From: Chlamydomonas reinhardtii
Lineage: Eukaryota > Chlorophyta > Chlorophyceae > Chlamydomonadales > Chlamydomonadaceae
Reading direction: 5' to 3'
Length of the DNA stretch: 64,000 bases
Assembly: GCF_000002595.2 (NCBI RefSeq)
Contig: NC_057010.1
Coordinates: forward strand, 3,829,764 to 3,893,763
Shown here: positions 22,980 through 33,950 of the stretch, in pieces
Position numbering within the stretch: position 1 is the stretch's first letter
Layout of the letters: each line of letters begins with the position of its first letter
Translations under genes and position numbers: made by a program
Notes under the pieces: generated by a model
What the model saw: only the letters and a program-made list of their open reading frames with translations
The model's database searches: none
What the model was told of the DNA's origin: nothing

Positions 22980-24416
22980 CTACTCCTCCCCCGCCATTAT
23001 GTCGTACGGCTTGAACAGCTGCTTGAACCGCTCCACGCGGCCCGCCTCCTCCTCCGGCGTGAGCGCGCAGGCCTTCCACGACGCCCGCTCGGGCGCCCCA
23101 GCCAGGTCCGCAAGCACCTCGCGCCCCAGAGCCATGGGCCAGCGCTCGCCTGGCAGGATGGCGGAATGGAGGGGTTGGAGGCATTGAATAGCTGACTTCA
23201 AGGAGGGGGTGCAGGTCTAGGCATGACTAGGAAGGCGACGTAGGGGTTTGCGGCGGCACATGCACACGCGCACCTGGGCTCTACACGAGCACTGCACTGC
23301 CCCGCCCCATCCCTGCCACAGCCGCGCCCGTCACACACGCGCCCACCCCTGCCACCCAGCCTCTCACCCACCCCCACCCCCACCACTAGCACTCCCACCC
23401 CCACTAGCACCCCCCCCTGCCCCCGCCTGCCCCCGCCGCCTGCCCCCGCCGCCTGCCCCCTCCCCGCTGGTTTAGTTTGGGCTGGTATGTACAACCCCCC
23501 TCCCCACCTCTCATGAGCGGGCGCACCAGCCGCGAGCCGTCCGGCAGCAGCGCCATGAAGTACTCGCTGTCCGGCCCGCCCACCTGCAGTGGCAGCAGCA
23601 CCATTAGCAACAGCAACAGCCGCGACGCACCGGTGACACACGTCAGTGACACACGTCAGTGACACACACAGCAGTGACACACATACACCATCATTACAGT
23701 GGTAGCAGTGACGGCGAGGAGAAGACCGGGAAGCTCACACCCACAAGAAAACTCAAGTCCCCCCTGCCGCCCGACTGTGTGCGCCTGTGTGCGCCACTCA
23801 CCGCCGTCTTGAGCTGCTTCAGGAGCTCGTCCGGCCCGGTGCCACGTGGCGGCGCGGGGATGTGTTCGAGCTGGTAGCCGGCGGCGGCGGCGGCGGAGCG
23901 GAACGCCTCGCCGGCACGTCTGCATGCGGCGGTGCGCGGGCGCAGGGGTGGGTCGCTGGCACCCTCACGGCCATACCCCTTCCCCAACACTCCCCCCTGT
24001 TTTCATTGGGAATGGTAAAAAACCGCTCCCCCCCAGTCTGCCCTGCCCCGCCACTTGCATGCTGCCATTTCGCTGCTCAACCTGCCCCTCACCCCGCCGC
24101 CTCGAACACCTCGCCTATACACGTATCTACACACGTATTCTGGCCATACCCAGTATGCCCCGCCCTGCTGCGCGCTTGCTTCCATTCAACCTGCCCCGTC
24201 CCGAGTCCCCCAACCCCGGCACCCCGCCCCGCACCCCGCCCTGCCCCGCCCCCGCCGCCCGCGCCCGCGCGCACCTACCTCCCCGCTTCGGGCGTGACCC
24301 CCAGCACGTTTATGTGGCAGTGGTTCCCGCCCTTGTTGCGCAGGGACAGGTGCCGCTCAAACGCCACGAGCTCCCGGCCCAGGCTGGCGTACAGCGAGCG
24401 CAGGGCCAACACGTAG
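22980..24416 (-). pseudogene. CWF19-like 3' fragment, copy A (exons 12-15 only)
   Basis: Exons 24416-24279, 23919-23802, 23583-23508 and 23149-22980 keep intact splice sites, phases and stop codon. They encode GNHCHINVLGVTPEAG, AGEAFRSAAAAAGYQLEHIP, GPDSEYFMALLPDGSRLV and GREVLADLAG...FKQLFKPYD. This is the CwfJ C-terminal region only. No promoter or upstream exons are present because the duplicated segment stops at the exon 11 border, so it cannot encode the full protein. Whether it is transcribed is unknown. Confidence 0.88.
23467..23500 (+). repeat. Motif-1 copy next to a CWF19-like donor (unit A)
   Basis: TTTAGTTTGGGCTGGTATGT followed by ACAACCCCCC; seven bases from the exon 14 donor of the minus-strand fragment. 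The same site in unit C lacks it. Confidence 0.85.
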
Positions 24417-24544
24417 CTGCGTGTACGAACGTACGAACGTGCAGGGCAGGGCGCGGGGCGGGAAGGGCGCGGGGCGTTTGTGTGGGGTGCAGGATGAGCG
24501 GGTGAGTGCGGGGCGTGGGTGCAGAGTACCGTATCATGCTCAGT

Positions 24545-24605
24545 GTAGGCGTGTGCAGGTGCTCATGTGCTCAGGTGCTCATGTGCTCATGTGCTCAGGT
24601 GGATG
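24545..24605 (+). repeat. (GTGCTCA)n short tandem repeat
   Basis: GTGCTCATGTGCTCAGGTGC repeated in the intron upstream of exon 12 of copy A. Copy B has it at about 31665-31712; copy C is contracted. Confidence 0.8.
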
Positions 24606-24903
24606 CTAGTGTCACCCGGTGCACTGCCCCGCCACTGCCATTGCGCCCACCCTGGGCCTGCACCCTTGTGTGGCTTCCCTCCCTGGGCTGGCGCCTGGCG
24701 GGACCTGTCCTACGGCCCACCGACGGCCACGACCACATGAACGAGACTGAAGGCCACTACTGGCGCGCTCGTGTCGAATTCTCGTGACTGGGTGGGCTTT
24801 CTGATAATAATGCGGGACCAGGCACAAAACCGTCCCACCCTCCCACCCTCCCTCCCTCCCCGCAGCCGGCCCCCCCTGCCGCCGCCAGCACCCGCCCTCA
24901 CCG

Positions 24904-26850
24904 TTGCTTTTACAGTCACACCCGCGGCTTCATAGTCATTGTCAGCTTGGCGCTCACAGCAAACCCCGTCGGCGGAGTCACCGCCTGCGAGGTGGGCACT
25001 GGCGGGCGTGCATCGTAAGGCCAGCCGGATTCGCTGTCGGCCGCCGGCACTAATCTCTCTGTCAATTCTACCACTAATGCCGATCCGTTACAGCAGGCAA
25101 ACACATTTCGCATACAGCCAACCCGCCCAGGACCCCTCACCGAAAGGAAAGTGTCCCACTCGCCGAAGTTCCTTCCATGTGAACGCTTCATATAACACTT
25201 AGCGGTGCATTTGTCTCAAGGCCTGCACGTTCGCGCCATTGTGGCAGGGTTTATGAACAAAACCGTCGTGTTAACTTGCTTACGCGCTGGACATCCCGCT
25301 TAGTCTGTTCATAGTTGTAATGTGACATTATGTATTGTAATATAACCGCTCTGAGTTCGTCTCAGCCTTGGCCTCTCACTCCCCCGACTAGTCGGAGTCA
25401 CGTCTTGCTGTATGCACCTAAGCGCATATGCGCATCCGGATACTTATTGTGTCACAGTATGTCCACGAATGCACATGTCTGCGCCCCACAAAAGCATGTG
25501 TCGTACTGCGTGTGTGTATTTTTTTATCCTGTGCCTCGAGCCCCCGGGGGGCGGTACCCGAAAGGCCGAACCCCATTTCCCCAACCCATGTATGCACAGC
25601 GGGAAGTGCTTTCCGCGCATGTAGGGCACCCCTGGAATAGGGTGCACGCGCGCTGATTGAGCGGTGAAGCAGACAGAAGTGCATGCATTGCTTTGCCAGT
25701 CCTGACCCACAGCCGCGTGCCCCGTAGCGTGCCCCGTAGCGTGCCCCCTAGCGTGCCGCACGCCCCTCGCTTCGTCATCAGGGAGAGCTTGTAACTCCTC
25801 CCCTTCTTGCTCACTCACCTTTGCAGGGGCGACCACACGCTGTTGATTGTAGCTGCTGTCTTCGCTCGTGTACATGCACACGCGGTTTGCAGCCACGCAC
25901 GACCAGCCCAGACCCGCAGAATCGTTGCCAAAACGTGTGCGCCCTAACAGTGAGGTGTGCAAGGCCAGGCGAGGAAGCGTCGCCCAGCACCGAGTGGTCT
26001 GAGCCTGTGATAAGCCGTGATAAGCCGAGCTGCTTGCTGCCGGTCGGTGGGTCGTCCGCCCAGCGCGTTCGATATGCATTGTTTTGCACCTGTTGTTGTG
26101 CACCAGCCGCGAGCACGGACGACAAGCGCAGAGTCAGGAACAGATAACAATGGCCCGCTGGGCGCCGGCCGCCCGTCAGGCCTCTTGCGCAAGTTTGCTA
26201 ACAAAGCACGCGCGGTAGCTGCCACTCACCTGCTGGCAAACTGGCCCAGGGCGCCGCGCGCGGAATGCAAACCGACGCTGTCCGCGCGTGCGTACTCTAC
26301 CTCGTCTCTACAGCTTTGTAGACCTCCGCGCTCATCATACACTCTGACAATTGATAGAGCGCGCAGGCAGTAGGCGCAAGGCGCCGCTGCGCTGAACGAA
26401 GCCTGCCCCAGGGCACACGCTTTTCCGTTTCGTTAGCAGCCCGCAGAGTTTGTGAGCTTTCTCTTTGTTGGACTGTATATGTGAGGGGCCACTGCACCGG
26501 CAGCAAGCAGCTGTCCACGCTATCTAGGAAGCAGCTTGAGTTGTTTCCCAGAATTAGGCTGCATCTTATCCAGTTGCAGCAGCCCAGCCATGTATGCTTC
26601 TATTGATGCTTGATATTGAACAGTTGAAAGGCTCTGCTGGTTCCAGGCAGGGATGGGCGCCCATGCAAGGCCAAGGCCTAAAGGAGGAATGTGAAGGACT
26701 CTTTTACTATATAGTAAAAAGCTCAGACATCCTCTGCTCAGGCATGCATCTAGATAGCACTCCCTGACACGCTGCTCAACAGCAGAGCCAGGAAGCCTTG
26801 GTGCGCGTCCACAAGCGAGCAAAGCTAGCCGCTTTCTCTTAACAGCAATC
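24904..26850. promoter_or_regulatory. 5' flank of gene X copy B
   Basis: About 1.9 kb without a supportable gene. It begins with the 83-bp dispersed repeat and holds three GTGCCCCGTAGC-type tandem units at about 25718-25760. Two minus-strand frames (25944-26225 and 26520-26852) look protein-like but are broken by indels in unit B's neighbour (33-34 kb), so they are not conserved as coding. Confidence 0.5.
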
Positions 26851-29084
26851 ATGAAACCAGTACGTACCCATGCTGCTGGCGAGAGCCTGGCAGCCTACAG
26901 GTGAGTGCCGGAAACTGTGCGCGTTCGCCTTCACGAGCCGCGACCCACCTCCGCAAACGAGCCTGCGGCAATCATATTTGCCTTGCCGTGGCGTGTGGGG
27001 CCTAGTGATGCGAGTCTGAACGTGCTTTCCGTTTCGGCTTGGCAGCAGGGAGGTTCCTGTTGCGCCGCTCGGAGCTCCACCTCGCGTTCAGAGGTAAGAG
27101 GCGCGAGCTTCTGGCAGTCGCGTTGACTGCGGGCAACAGCGTTGACTTGCCTGCTGGCGTTGCTGGACTTGCTTCATACATTCGTGCCATCCATCCTCGG
27201 GCGTGTCCATGCCCGAATCTTGTCAAGGAGGCGCCGCATCTGAGATCTCTGATGCAAGCATAAATCACAGATCGGGCTGCTGGGGCTGGTCCATGCATCT
27301 GCGTCGGGCACGCCCGTTAGCATCCTGTTGGCATTTGCGAAAGGGATGCGCGCTTTCCAATCATTTTGCGCCTCTTCCGACGGCCCCAGGATTCTGTCAT
27401 ACAAGGTTCGCTACCAGCCGGATGGCCCGAGCTCTCCAACTCGCAGCACGCAGCCGCAGGCACGGGTGCCACCCGTGCCGCAGCCCCTCATCACCCTCTC
27501 GTGAGTGCCGTCCTCCCCATCCATGCGCAATTACCTGCCCAGTCCTCCCTGTACTCCCTCATGCGCAGGTGTCGGGCCCACGAGCCCTGCCAAACCCCTT
27601 CATATCAAATGCTTAGATAGCGCCCTTAGTTTACTGTGCGTGTAACCGTGTAATCTCATCAGCAGTACTTTATTTCCCGCCCGCATGTCCCACGACGCCA
27701 CGCATGCAGGCTAGAGGAACTGGACGAGGAGATGGGCATCCTCAAGCGGGCAGACTTTATCCGCAACTACAACCACGACGTCCGTGACTACGACGTCTAC
27801 GAGCGCAAGCACTCGAGGGTGCGCAACCTGTGCGACGCCTTCGAGGCCGCCGCCACCAACCCGGACCTGCCGGTGCCGCCCGGGAGTGTGCCCATGCACC
27901 TCTGCTGGGGCGTCTTCATGCGCCAGGCCACCACGCCCCAGCAGCGCGGCTGGCACCTGCAGGAGGGCCCCGCCGCGCCCGACAGCCGCCGCCAGCAGTG
28001 GGAGCAAGAGCGGGAGCGGGAGTCGGAGCGGGAGCCTGAGCGGGAGCGGGAGCGCGAGCGGGAGCGGGAGCGGGAGTGCACCGCTGCTGCTGCTTCTGCC
28101 GGGTGCCGCCCGGCGTGGCAGGCGCTGTGCATGCACCTCCGCGCCACTGCCGCAGCAGCGGCGGGCCGTCCCCGTGTGCCGCCGCCGCCGCCTGGCTTCG
28201 AAAGCGTTGCGCCCCGCATACCGCTGGCCGCGCCCGGCTGCGGCTCTGCCGCTGCGGCGGGCCCCCGTGTGCCGCGACCTCCTCCTGGCTTCGAGGACGT
28301 CGCGGCCCGCATGCCGCCGGCCGCGCCCGGCTGCGGCTCTGCCGCTGCGGCGGGCCCCCGTGTGCCGCGACCTCCTCCTGGCTTCGAGGACGTCGCGGCC
28401 CGCATGCCGCCGGCCGAGCCCGGCTGCGGCTCTGCCGCTGCGGCGGGCCCCCGTGTGCCGCGTCCTCCTCCTGGCTTCGAGGACGTCGCGGCCCGCATGC
28501 CGCTGGCCGCGCCCGGCGGCGGCTCTGCCGCTGCGGCGGGCCCCCGTGTGCCGCGTCCTCCTCCTGGCTTCGAGGACGTCGCGGCCCGCATGCCGCTGGC
28601 GGCGCCCGGCCCCGGGTGCCCGCAGTGGGAGTCGCTGTGCATGCATCTCCGCGTCACTACTGCCGCGGCAGCGGCAGGCCAGCCCCGTGTGCCGCCGCCG
28701 CCGCCGCCGGGGTTTGAGAACGTCGTCGCGCCTCGCACGGCTGCAGCTGCTCCTTCCTCATGCGGCACAGGCAGCAGCACGGGTGGCGCTGGCAGCAGCA
28801 GCCGCGGTGACGCCAGCAGCGACGACGACCAGCAGGACCACAGCATTACTTGGGGCAGCTCGACGAACACGGACACGGACACGGATATGGACAACACGCC
28901 TGCGGCGGAGGTGGCGGAGGCGGCGGAGACGGCGAAGTTCGGAGGCGTGGCGGCGGCGGTGGAGGAGGACGAGGTGGGGGAGACGCAGCAGTGCAAGAAC
29001 CGCCGCCACCGGCGGTCCGGGAGCCGGCGGCGTGGCGGGCGGCGGCAGCAGTGGCGGCAGCAGGCACGCACTGTGCTGCTGTGA
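26851..29084 (+). CDS. Gene X copy B, unknown Pro/Ala/Arg-Glu-rich protein
   Basis: Not recognised. Four exons: 26851-26900, 27049-27093, 27390-27500 and 27710-29084; all introns phase 2, 526 aa. The ATG at 26851 is followed by a short exon ending in GTGAGT. The conserved-looking part is early in exon 4 (LDEEMGILKRADFIRNYNHD, DVYERKHSRVRNLC, MHLCWGVFMR). A charged Glu/Arg helix region follows, then four 31-residue units centred on PRVPRPPPGFEDVAARMP, a second CMHLR-type segment, an acidic stretch (SSDDDQQD, TDTDTDMD) and a basic tail (RRHRRSGSRRRGGRRQQ). The basic tail and acidic patch would suit a nuclear or nucleic-acid-associated protein, but that is inference. It is convergent with the CWF19-like fragment downstream. 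Confidence 0.72.
28216..28600 (+). repeat. 93-bp coding minisatellite in gene X copy B (four units)
   Basis: Each unit encodes 31 residues (GCGSAAAAGPRVPRPPPG then FEDVAARMP). Unit differences (PPA, PPE, PLA) show some divergence after copying. Confidence 0.9.
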
Positions 29085-30213
29085 GGCGGGGCTGCGGCTA
29101 TGATGAGGCTCTTGAGCTTGTGCTCATTGTGAAAGATTACGGTATGCGCGTTCATATAGTACGCTCATGATCTTTCTTTATGATATTCTTACGTGCGTAC
29201 ATTGGGTTTTGTATTGCGCTTTGGGATGGAGCTCTGCTAACTATACCCTAACGGGGCCGCAAGGTCCTTATCTGCCTTGCTGGCTCATCCGCACAGGGTG
29301 GGCAGCCCTTGGCACTTGATTGGTGGTGATCCGTGCTTGTGATTGCATTTGGATTTGGGGATTGCACTGGGGGTGTGGGATTTGCATTGATGACAATGAT
29401 GCGTTAAAAGCTTAGATCACATGAAGAGAGACTTCGCTTGGATTGAGGGGCACCCGATAAGCCAGCATAGAGGCTCGTCTCGGAGAAAACCAAAGGAAGT
29501 ACATGGGAATTGCCGTGTGTGATCTTGCTCACCCGCTGAGGCGGTCACCAACGCACACATGCCGCCGATATGTCAAAAGGCGAGTTGCTCCGCAAGCCCT
29601 CCCGACCGCCGTACGTGTGCACACGCGCAACATATAGACACGTGCAGCAGCGTGCGCGGCTTCTGGTACCAGGGTCCTGCGACCAGCCCAGGAACATAGC
29701 AACCAACCGCAGTGCGCCGACCCCGTGGCGTGCCATGCCATGCCGTGCCGCACGGCAGTCAACAGGCAGCAGGCCACTTTGACGCAGCATGTGACCCTCA
29801 ATGCAATACGGTATACCGTACTATCGCAGATGCTCCTATGCATGGCTACAGCAAGCCCCAGCAGTTGTCGCAGCTGACTCAAACCTGCCCTGCGCCTGCG
29901 CCTGCTCCACGCTTGAATGCCCATGCCAAAGCCGCATCAACGCCGCCCGCACACCACCCACGTCAGCAACCCAACCTGCTGCGCAACTCCGCCATACATC
30001 ACCCCAGCTATCCCAACCGCACATGCCAAGCCCCCGCCCCCAGCCAACAGAGCACCACACACTCCTCCGCCCACCTGCTGTGCGCCCGTGCCCCGCGCTT
30101 CCTGCCGGCGGCCGTGCGCCCACACCTCCACCTCCCGCCCCGGACTCGACCGTGCCGCCACACGTGCGTGTCAAACCCAGCCTCAGACCCCACGCCTTCC
30201 CCCTAGCTGCCCG

Positions 30214-31528
30214 CTACTCCTCCCCCGCCATTATGTCGTACGGCTTGAACAGCTGCTTGAAGCGCTCCACGCGGCCCGCCTCCTCCTCCGGCGTGAGCGC
30301 GCAGGCCTTCCACGACGCCCGCTCCGGCGCCCCAGCCAGGTCCGCAAGCACCTCGCGCCCCAGGGCCATGGGCCAGCGCTCGCCTGGCAGGATGGCGGAA
30401 TGGAGGGGTTGGAGGCAATTGAATAGCTGAGTTCAAGGAGGGGGTGCAGGTCTAGGCATGACTAGGAAGGCGACGGAGGGGTTGTGGCGGCACATGCACA
30501 CGCGCACCTGGGCTCTACACGAGCACTGCACTGCCCCGCCCCATCCCTGCCACAGCCGCGCCTGTCACACACGCGCCCACCCCTGCCACCCAGCCCCTCA
30601 CCCACCCCCACCCCCACCACTAGCACCCCCACCCCCACTAGCACCCCCACCCTGCCCCCGCCTGCCCCCGCCGCCTGCCCCCGCCGCCTGCCCCCTCCCC
30701 CCTGGTTTAATTTGGGCTGGTATTTACAACCCCCCTCCCCACCTCTCATGAGCGGGCGCACCAGCCGCGAGCCGTCCGGCAGCAGCGCCATGAAGTACTC
30801 GCTGTCCGGCCCGCCCACCTGCAGTGGCAGCAACATTAGCAACAGCAACAGCCGCGACGCACCGGTGACACACGGGTGACACGTCAGTGACACACGTCAG
30901 TAACACATACATTAGTGACACACCAGTGACACACATACACCATCATGACCATCAGTGATAGCAGTGAAGGCGAGAAGAGGACCGGGAAGCTCAAACCCAC
31001 AAGAAAACTCAAGTCCCCCCCCGCTCCCCGACTGTGTGCGCCTGTGTGCGCCACTCACCGCCGTCTTGAGCTGCTTCAGGAGCTCGTCCGGCCCGGTGCC
31101 ACGTGGCGGCGCGGGGATGTGTTCGAGCTGGTAGCCGGCGGCGGCGGCGGCGGAGCGGAACGCCTCGCCGGCGCGTCTGCGTGCGTGTGGGGCGTGGGGG
31201 CGCACACGCATCAGACACCTCCCCTCTGACGGAATTGTGAAACTAAATGCCCAGCATGCCCCCCCGCCCTGCTGCGCGCTTGCTTCCATTCAACCTGCCC
31301 CGTCCCCAGCCCCCCACCCTCCGCACCCCGCTCCGCACCCCGCCCTGCCACCCCGCCCCGCCCCCGCCGCCCGCGCCCGCGCGCACCTACCTCCCCGCCT
31401 CGGGCGTGACCCCCAGCACGTTTATGTGGCAGTGGTTCCCGCCCTTGTTGCGCAGGGACAGGTGCCGCTCAAACGCCACCAGCTCCCGGCCCAGGCTGGC
31501 GTACAGCGAGCGCAGCGCCGACACGTAG
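30214..31528 (-). pseudogene. CWF19-like 3' fragment, copy B (exons 12-15 only)
   Basis: Exons 31528-31391, 31176-31059, 30818-30743 and 30383-30214 have the same lengths (138, 118, 76 and 170) as the full gene and an intact stop. The encoded protein is the CwfJ C-terminal region. As in copy A, everything upstream of exon 12 is missing, so it is a truncated gene unless driven by a cryptic promoter. Confidence 0.88.
30703..30736 (+). repeat. Motif-1 copy next to a CWF19-like donor (unit B)
   Basis: TGGTTTAATTTGGGCTGGTA then TTTACAACCCCCC, six bases from the exon 14 donor. Confidence 0.85.
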
Positions 31529-32014
31529 CTGCGTGTACGAACGTACGAACGTGCAGGGCAGGGCAGGGCGCGGTGCGGGAAGGGCGTTTGTGTGGGGCGC
31601 AGGATGAGCGGGTGAGTGCGGGGCGTGGGTGCAGAGTACCGTATCATGCTCAGTGTAGGCGTGTGCAGGTGCTCATGTGCTCAGGTGCTCATGTGCTCAT
31701 GTGCTCAGGTGGATGCTAGTGTCACCCGGTGCACTGCCCCGCCACTGCCATTGCGCCCACCCTGGGCCTGCACCCTTGTGTGGCCTCCCTCCCTGGGCTG
31801 GCGCCTGGCGGGATCTGCCCTACGGCCTACCGACGGCCACGACCACATGAACGAGACTGAAGGCCACTACTGGCGCGCTCGTGTCGCATTCTCGTGACTG
31901 GGTGGGCTTTCTGATAATAATGCGGGACCGGGCACATAACCGTCCCACCCTCCCACCCTCCCTCCCTCCCCACAGCCGGCCCCCCCCTGCCGCCGCCAGC
32001 ACCCGCCCTCACCG

Positions 32015-33950
32015 TTGCTTTTACAGTCACACCCGCGGCTTCATAGTCACTGTCAGCTTGGCGCTCACAGCAAACCCCGTCGGCGGAGTCACCGCCTGCG
32101 AGGTGGGCACTGGCGGGCGTGCATCGTAAGGCCAGCCGGATTCGCTGTCGGCCGCCGGCACTAATCTCTCTGTCAATTCTACCACTAACGCCGATCCGTT
32201 ACAGCAGGCAAACACATTTCGCATACAGCCAACCCGCCCAGGACCCCTCACCGAAAGGAAAGTGTCCCACTCGCCGAAGTTCCTTCCATGTGAACGCTTC
32301 ATATAACACTTAGCGGTGCATTTGTCTCAATGCCTGCACGTTCGCGCCATTGTGGCAGGGTTTATGAACAAAACCGTCGTGTTAACTTGCTTACGCGCTG
32401 GACACCCCGCTTAGTCTGTTCATAGTTGTAATGTGACATTATGTATTGTAATATACCCGCTCTGAATTCATCTCAGCCTTGGCCTCTCACTCCCCCGACT
32501 AGTCGGAGTCACGTCTTGCTGTATGCACCTAAGCGCATATGCGCATCCGGATACATATTGTGTCACAGTATGTCCACGGATGCTGTCTGCGCCCCACAAA
32601 AGCATGTGTCGTACTGCGTGTGTGTATTACCTGTGCCTCGAGCCCCCGGGGGGCAGTACCCGAAAGGCCGAACCCCATTTCCCCAACCCATTTATGCACA
32701 GCGGGAAGTGCTTTCCGCGCATGTAGGGCACCCCTGGAGTAGGGTGCACGCGCGCTGATTGAGCGCTGAAGCAGACAGAAGTGCATGCATTGCTTTGCCA
32801 GTCCTGACCCACAGCCGCGTGCCCCGTAGCGTGCCCCGTAGCGTGCCCCCTAGCGTGCCGCACGCCCCTCGCTTCGTCACCAGGGAGAGCTTGTAACTCC
32901 TCCCTTTCTTGCCCACCCACCTTTGCAGGGGCGACCACGCGCCGTCTGCTCGCTGTTGATTGCTTGTAGCTGCTGTCCTCGCTCGTGTACATGCACACGC
33001 GGCGGTTTGCAGCCACGCATGACCAGCCCAGACCCACAGAATCGTTGCCAAAACGTGTGCGCCCTAACAGTGAGGTATGCAAGGCCAGGCGAGGAAGCGT
33101 CGCCCAGCACCGAGTGGTCTGCGCCTGTGATAAGCCGAGCTGCTTGCTGCCGGTGGGTCGTCCGCCCAGCGCGTTCGATATACATTGTTTTGCACCTGTT
33201 GTTGTGCACCAGCCGCGAGCACGGACGACAAGCGCAGAGTCAGGAACAGATAACAATGGCCCGCTGGGCGCCGGCCGCCCGTCAAGCCTCTTGCGCAAGT
33301 TTGCTAACAAAGCACGCGCGGTGTCTGCCGCTCACCTGCTGGCAAACTGGCCCAGGGCGCCGCGGAATGCAAACCGACGCTGTCCGCGCGTGCGTACTCT
33401 ACCTCGTCTCTACAGCTTTGTAGACCTCCGCGCTCATACACTCTGACAATTGATAGAGCGCGCAGGCAGTAGGCGCAAGGCGCCGCTGCGCTGAACGAAG
33501 CCTGCCCCAGGGCACACGCTTTTCCGTTTCGATAGCAGCCCGCAGAGTTTGTGAGCTTTCTCTTTGTTGGATTGTACATGTGAGGGGCCACTGCACCGGC
33601 AGCAAGCAGCTGTCCACGCTATCTAGGAAGCAGCTTGAGTTGTTTCCCAGAATTAGGCTGCATCTTATTCAGTTGCAGAAGCCCAGCCATGCTTCTATTG
33701 ATGCTTGATATTGAACAGTTGAAAGGCTCAACTGGTTCCAGGCAGGGATGGGCGCGCCCATGCAAGGCCAAGGCCTAAAGGAGGAATGTGAAGGACTCTT
33801 TTACTATATAGTAAAAAGCTCAGACATCCGCTGCTCAGGCATACATCTAGATAGCACTCCCTGACACGCTGCTCAACAGCAGAGCCAGGAAGCCTTGGTA
33901 GTGCGCGTCCACAAGCGAGCAAAGCTAGCCGCTTTCTCTTAACAGCAATC
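32015..33950. promoter_or_regulatory. 5' flank of gene X copy C
   Basis: Collinear with 24904-26850. Many small indels relative to unit B fall here, which argues against overlooked coding exons. The tandem GTGCCCCGTAGC units recur at about 32818-32860. Confidence 0.5.

Larger units (their letters stand above)
20965..24903. repeat. Tandem segmental duplication, unit A (left-truncated)
   Basis: Matches 28183-32014 and the corresponding part of unit C almost base for base, with small indels. It starts inside gene X exon 4 and ends at CTCACCG, where the sequence joins the 5' flank of gene X copy B. Confidence 0.9.
24904..32014. repeat. Tandem segmental duplication, unit B (7,111 bp)
   Basis: Runs from the 5' flank of gene X copy B through gene X and CWF19-like exons 15-12 to the next CTCACCG junction. 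High identity to unit C throughout, including non-coding parts, implies a recent event. Confidence 0.9.

Noticed and set aside
22480-23187. Pro-rich plus-strand frames recurring in all three units (also about 29712-30430 and 36782-37525)
   Set aside because: They run antisense over CWF19-like exon 15 and differ by frameshifts among the copies.
26520-26852. Minus-strand frame with protein-like composition upstream of gene X
   Set aside because: The matching frame in unit C (33728-33952) is broken by an indel, so it is not conserved as coding.
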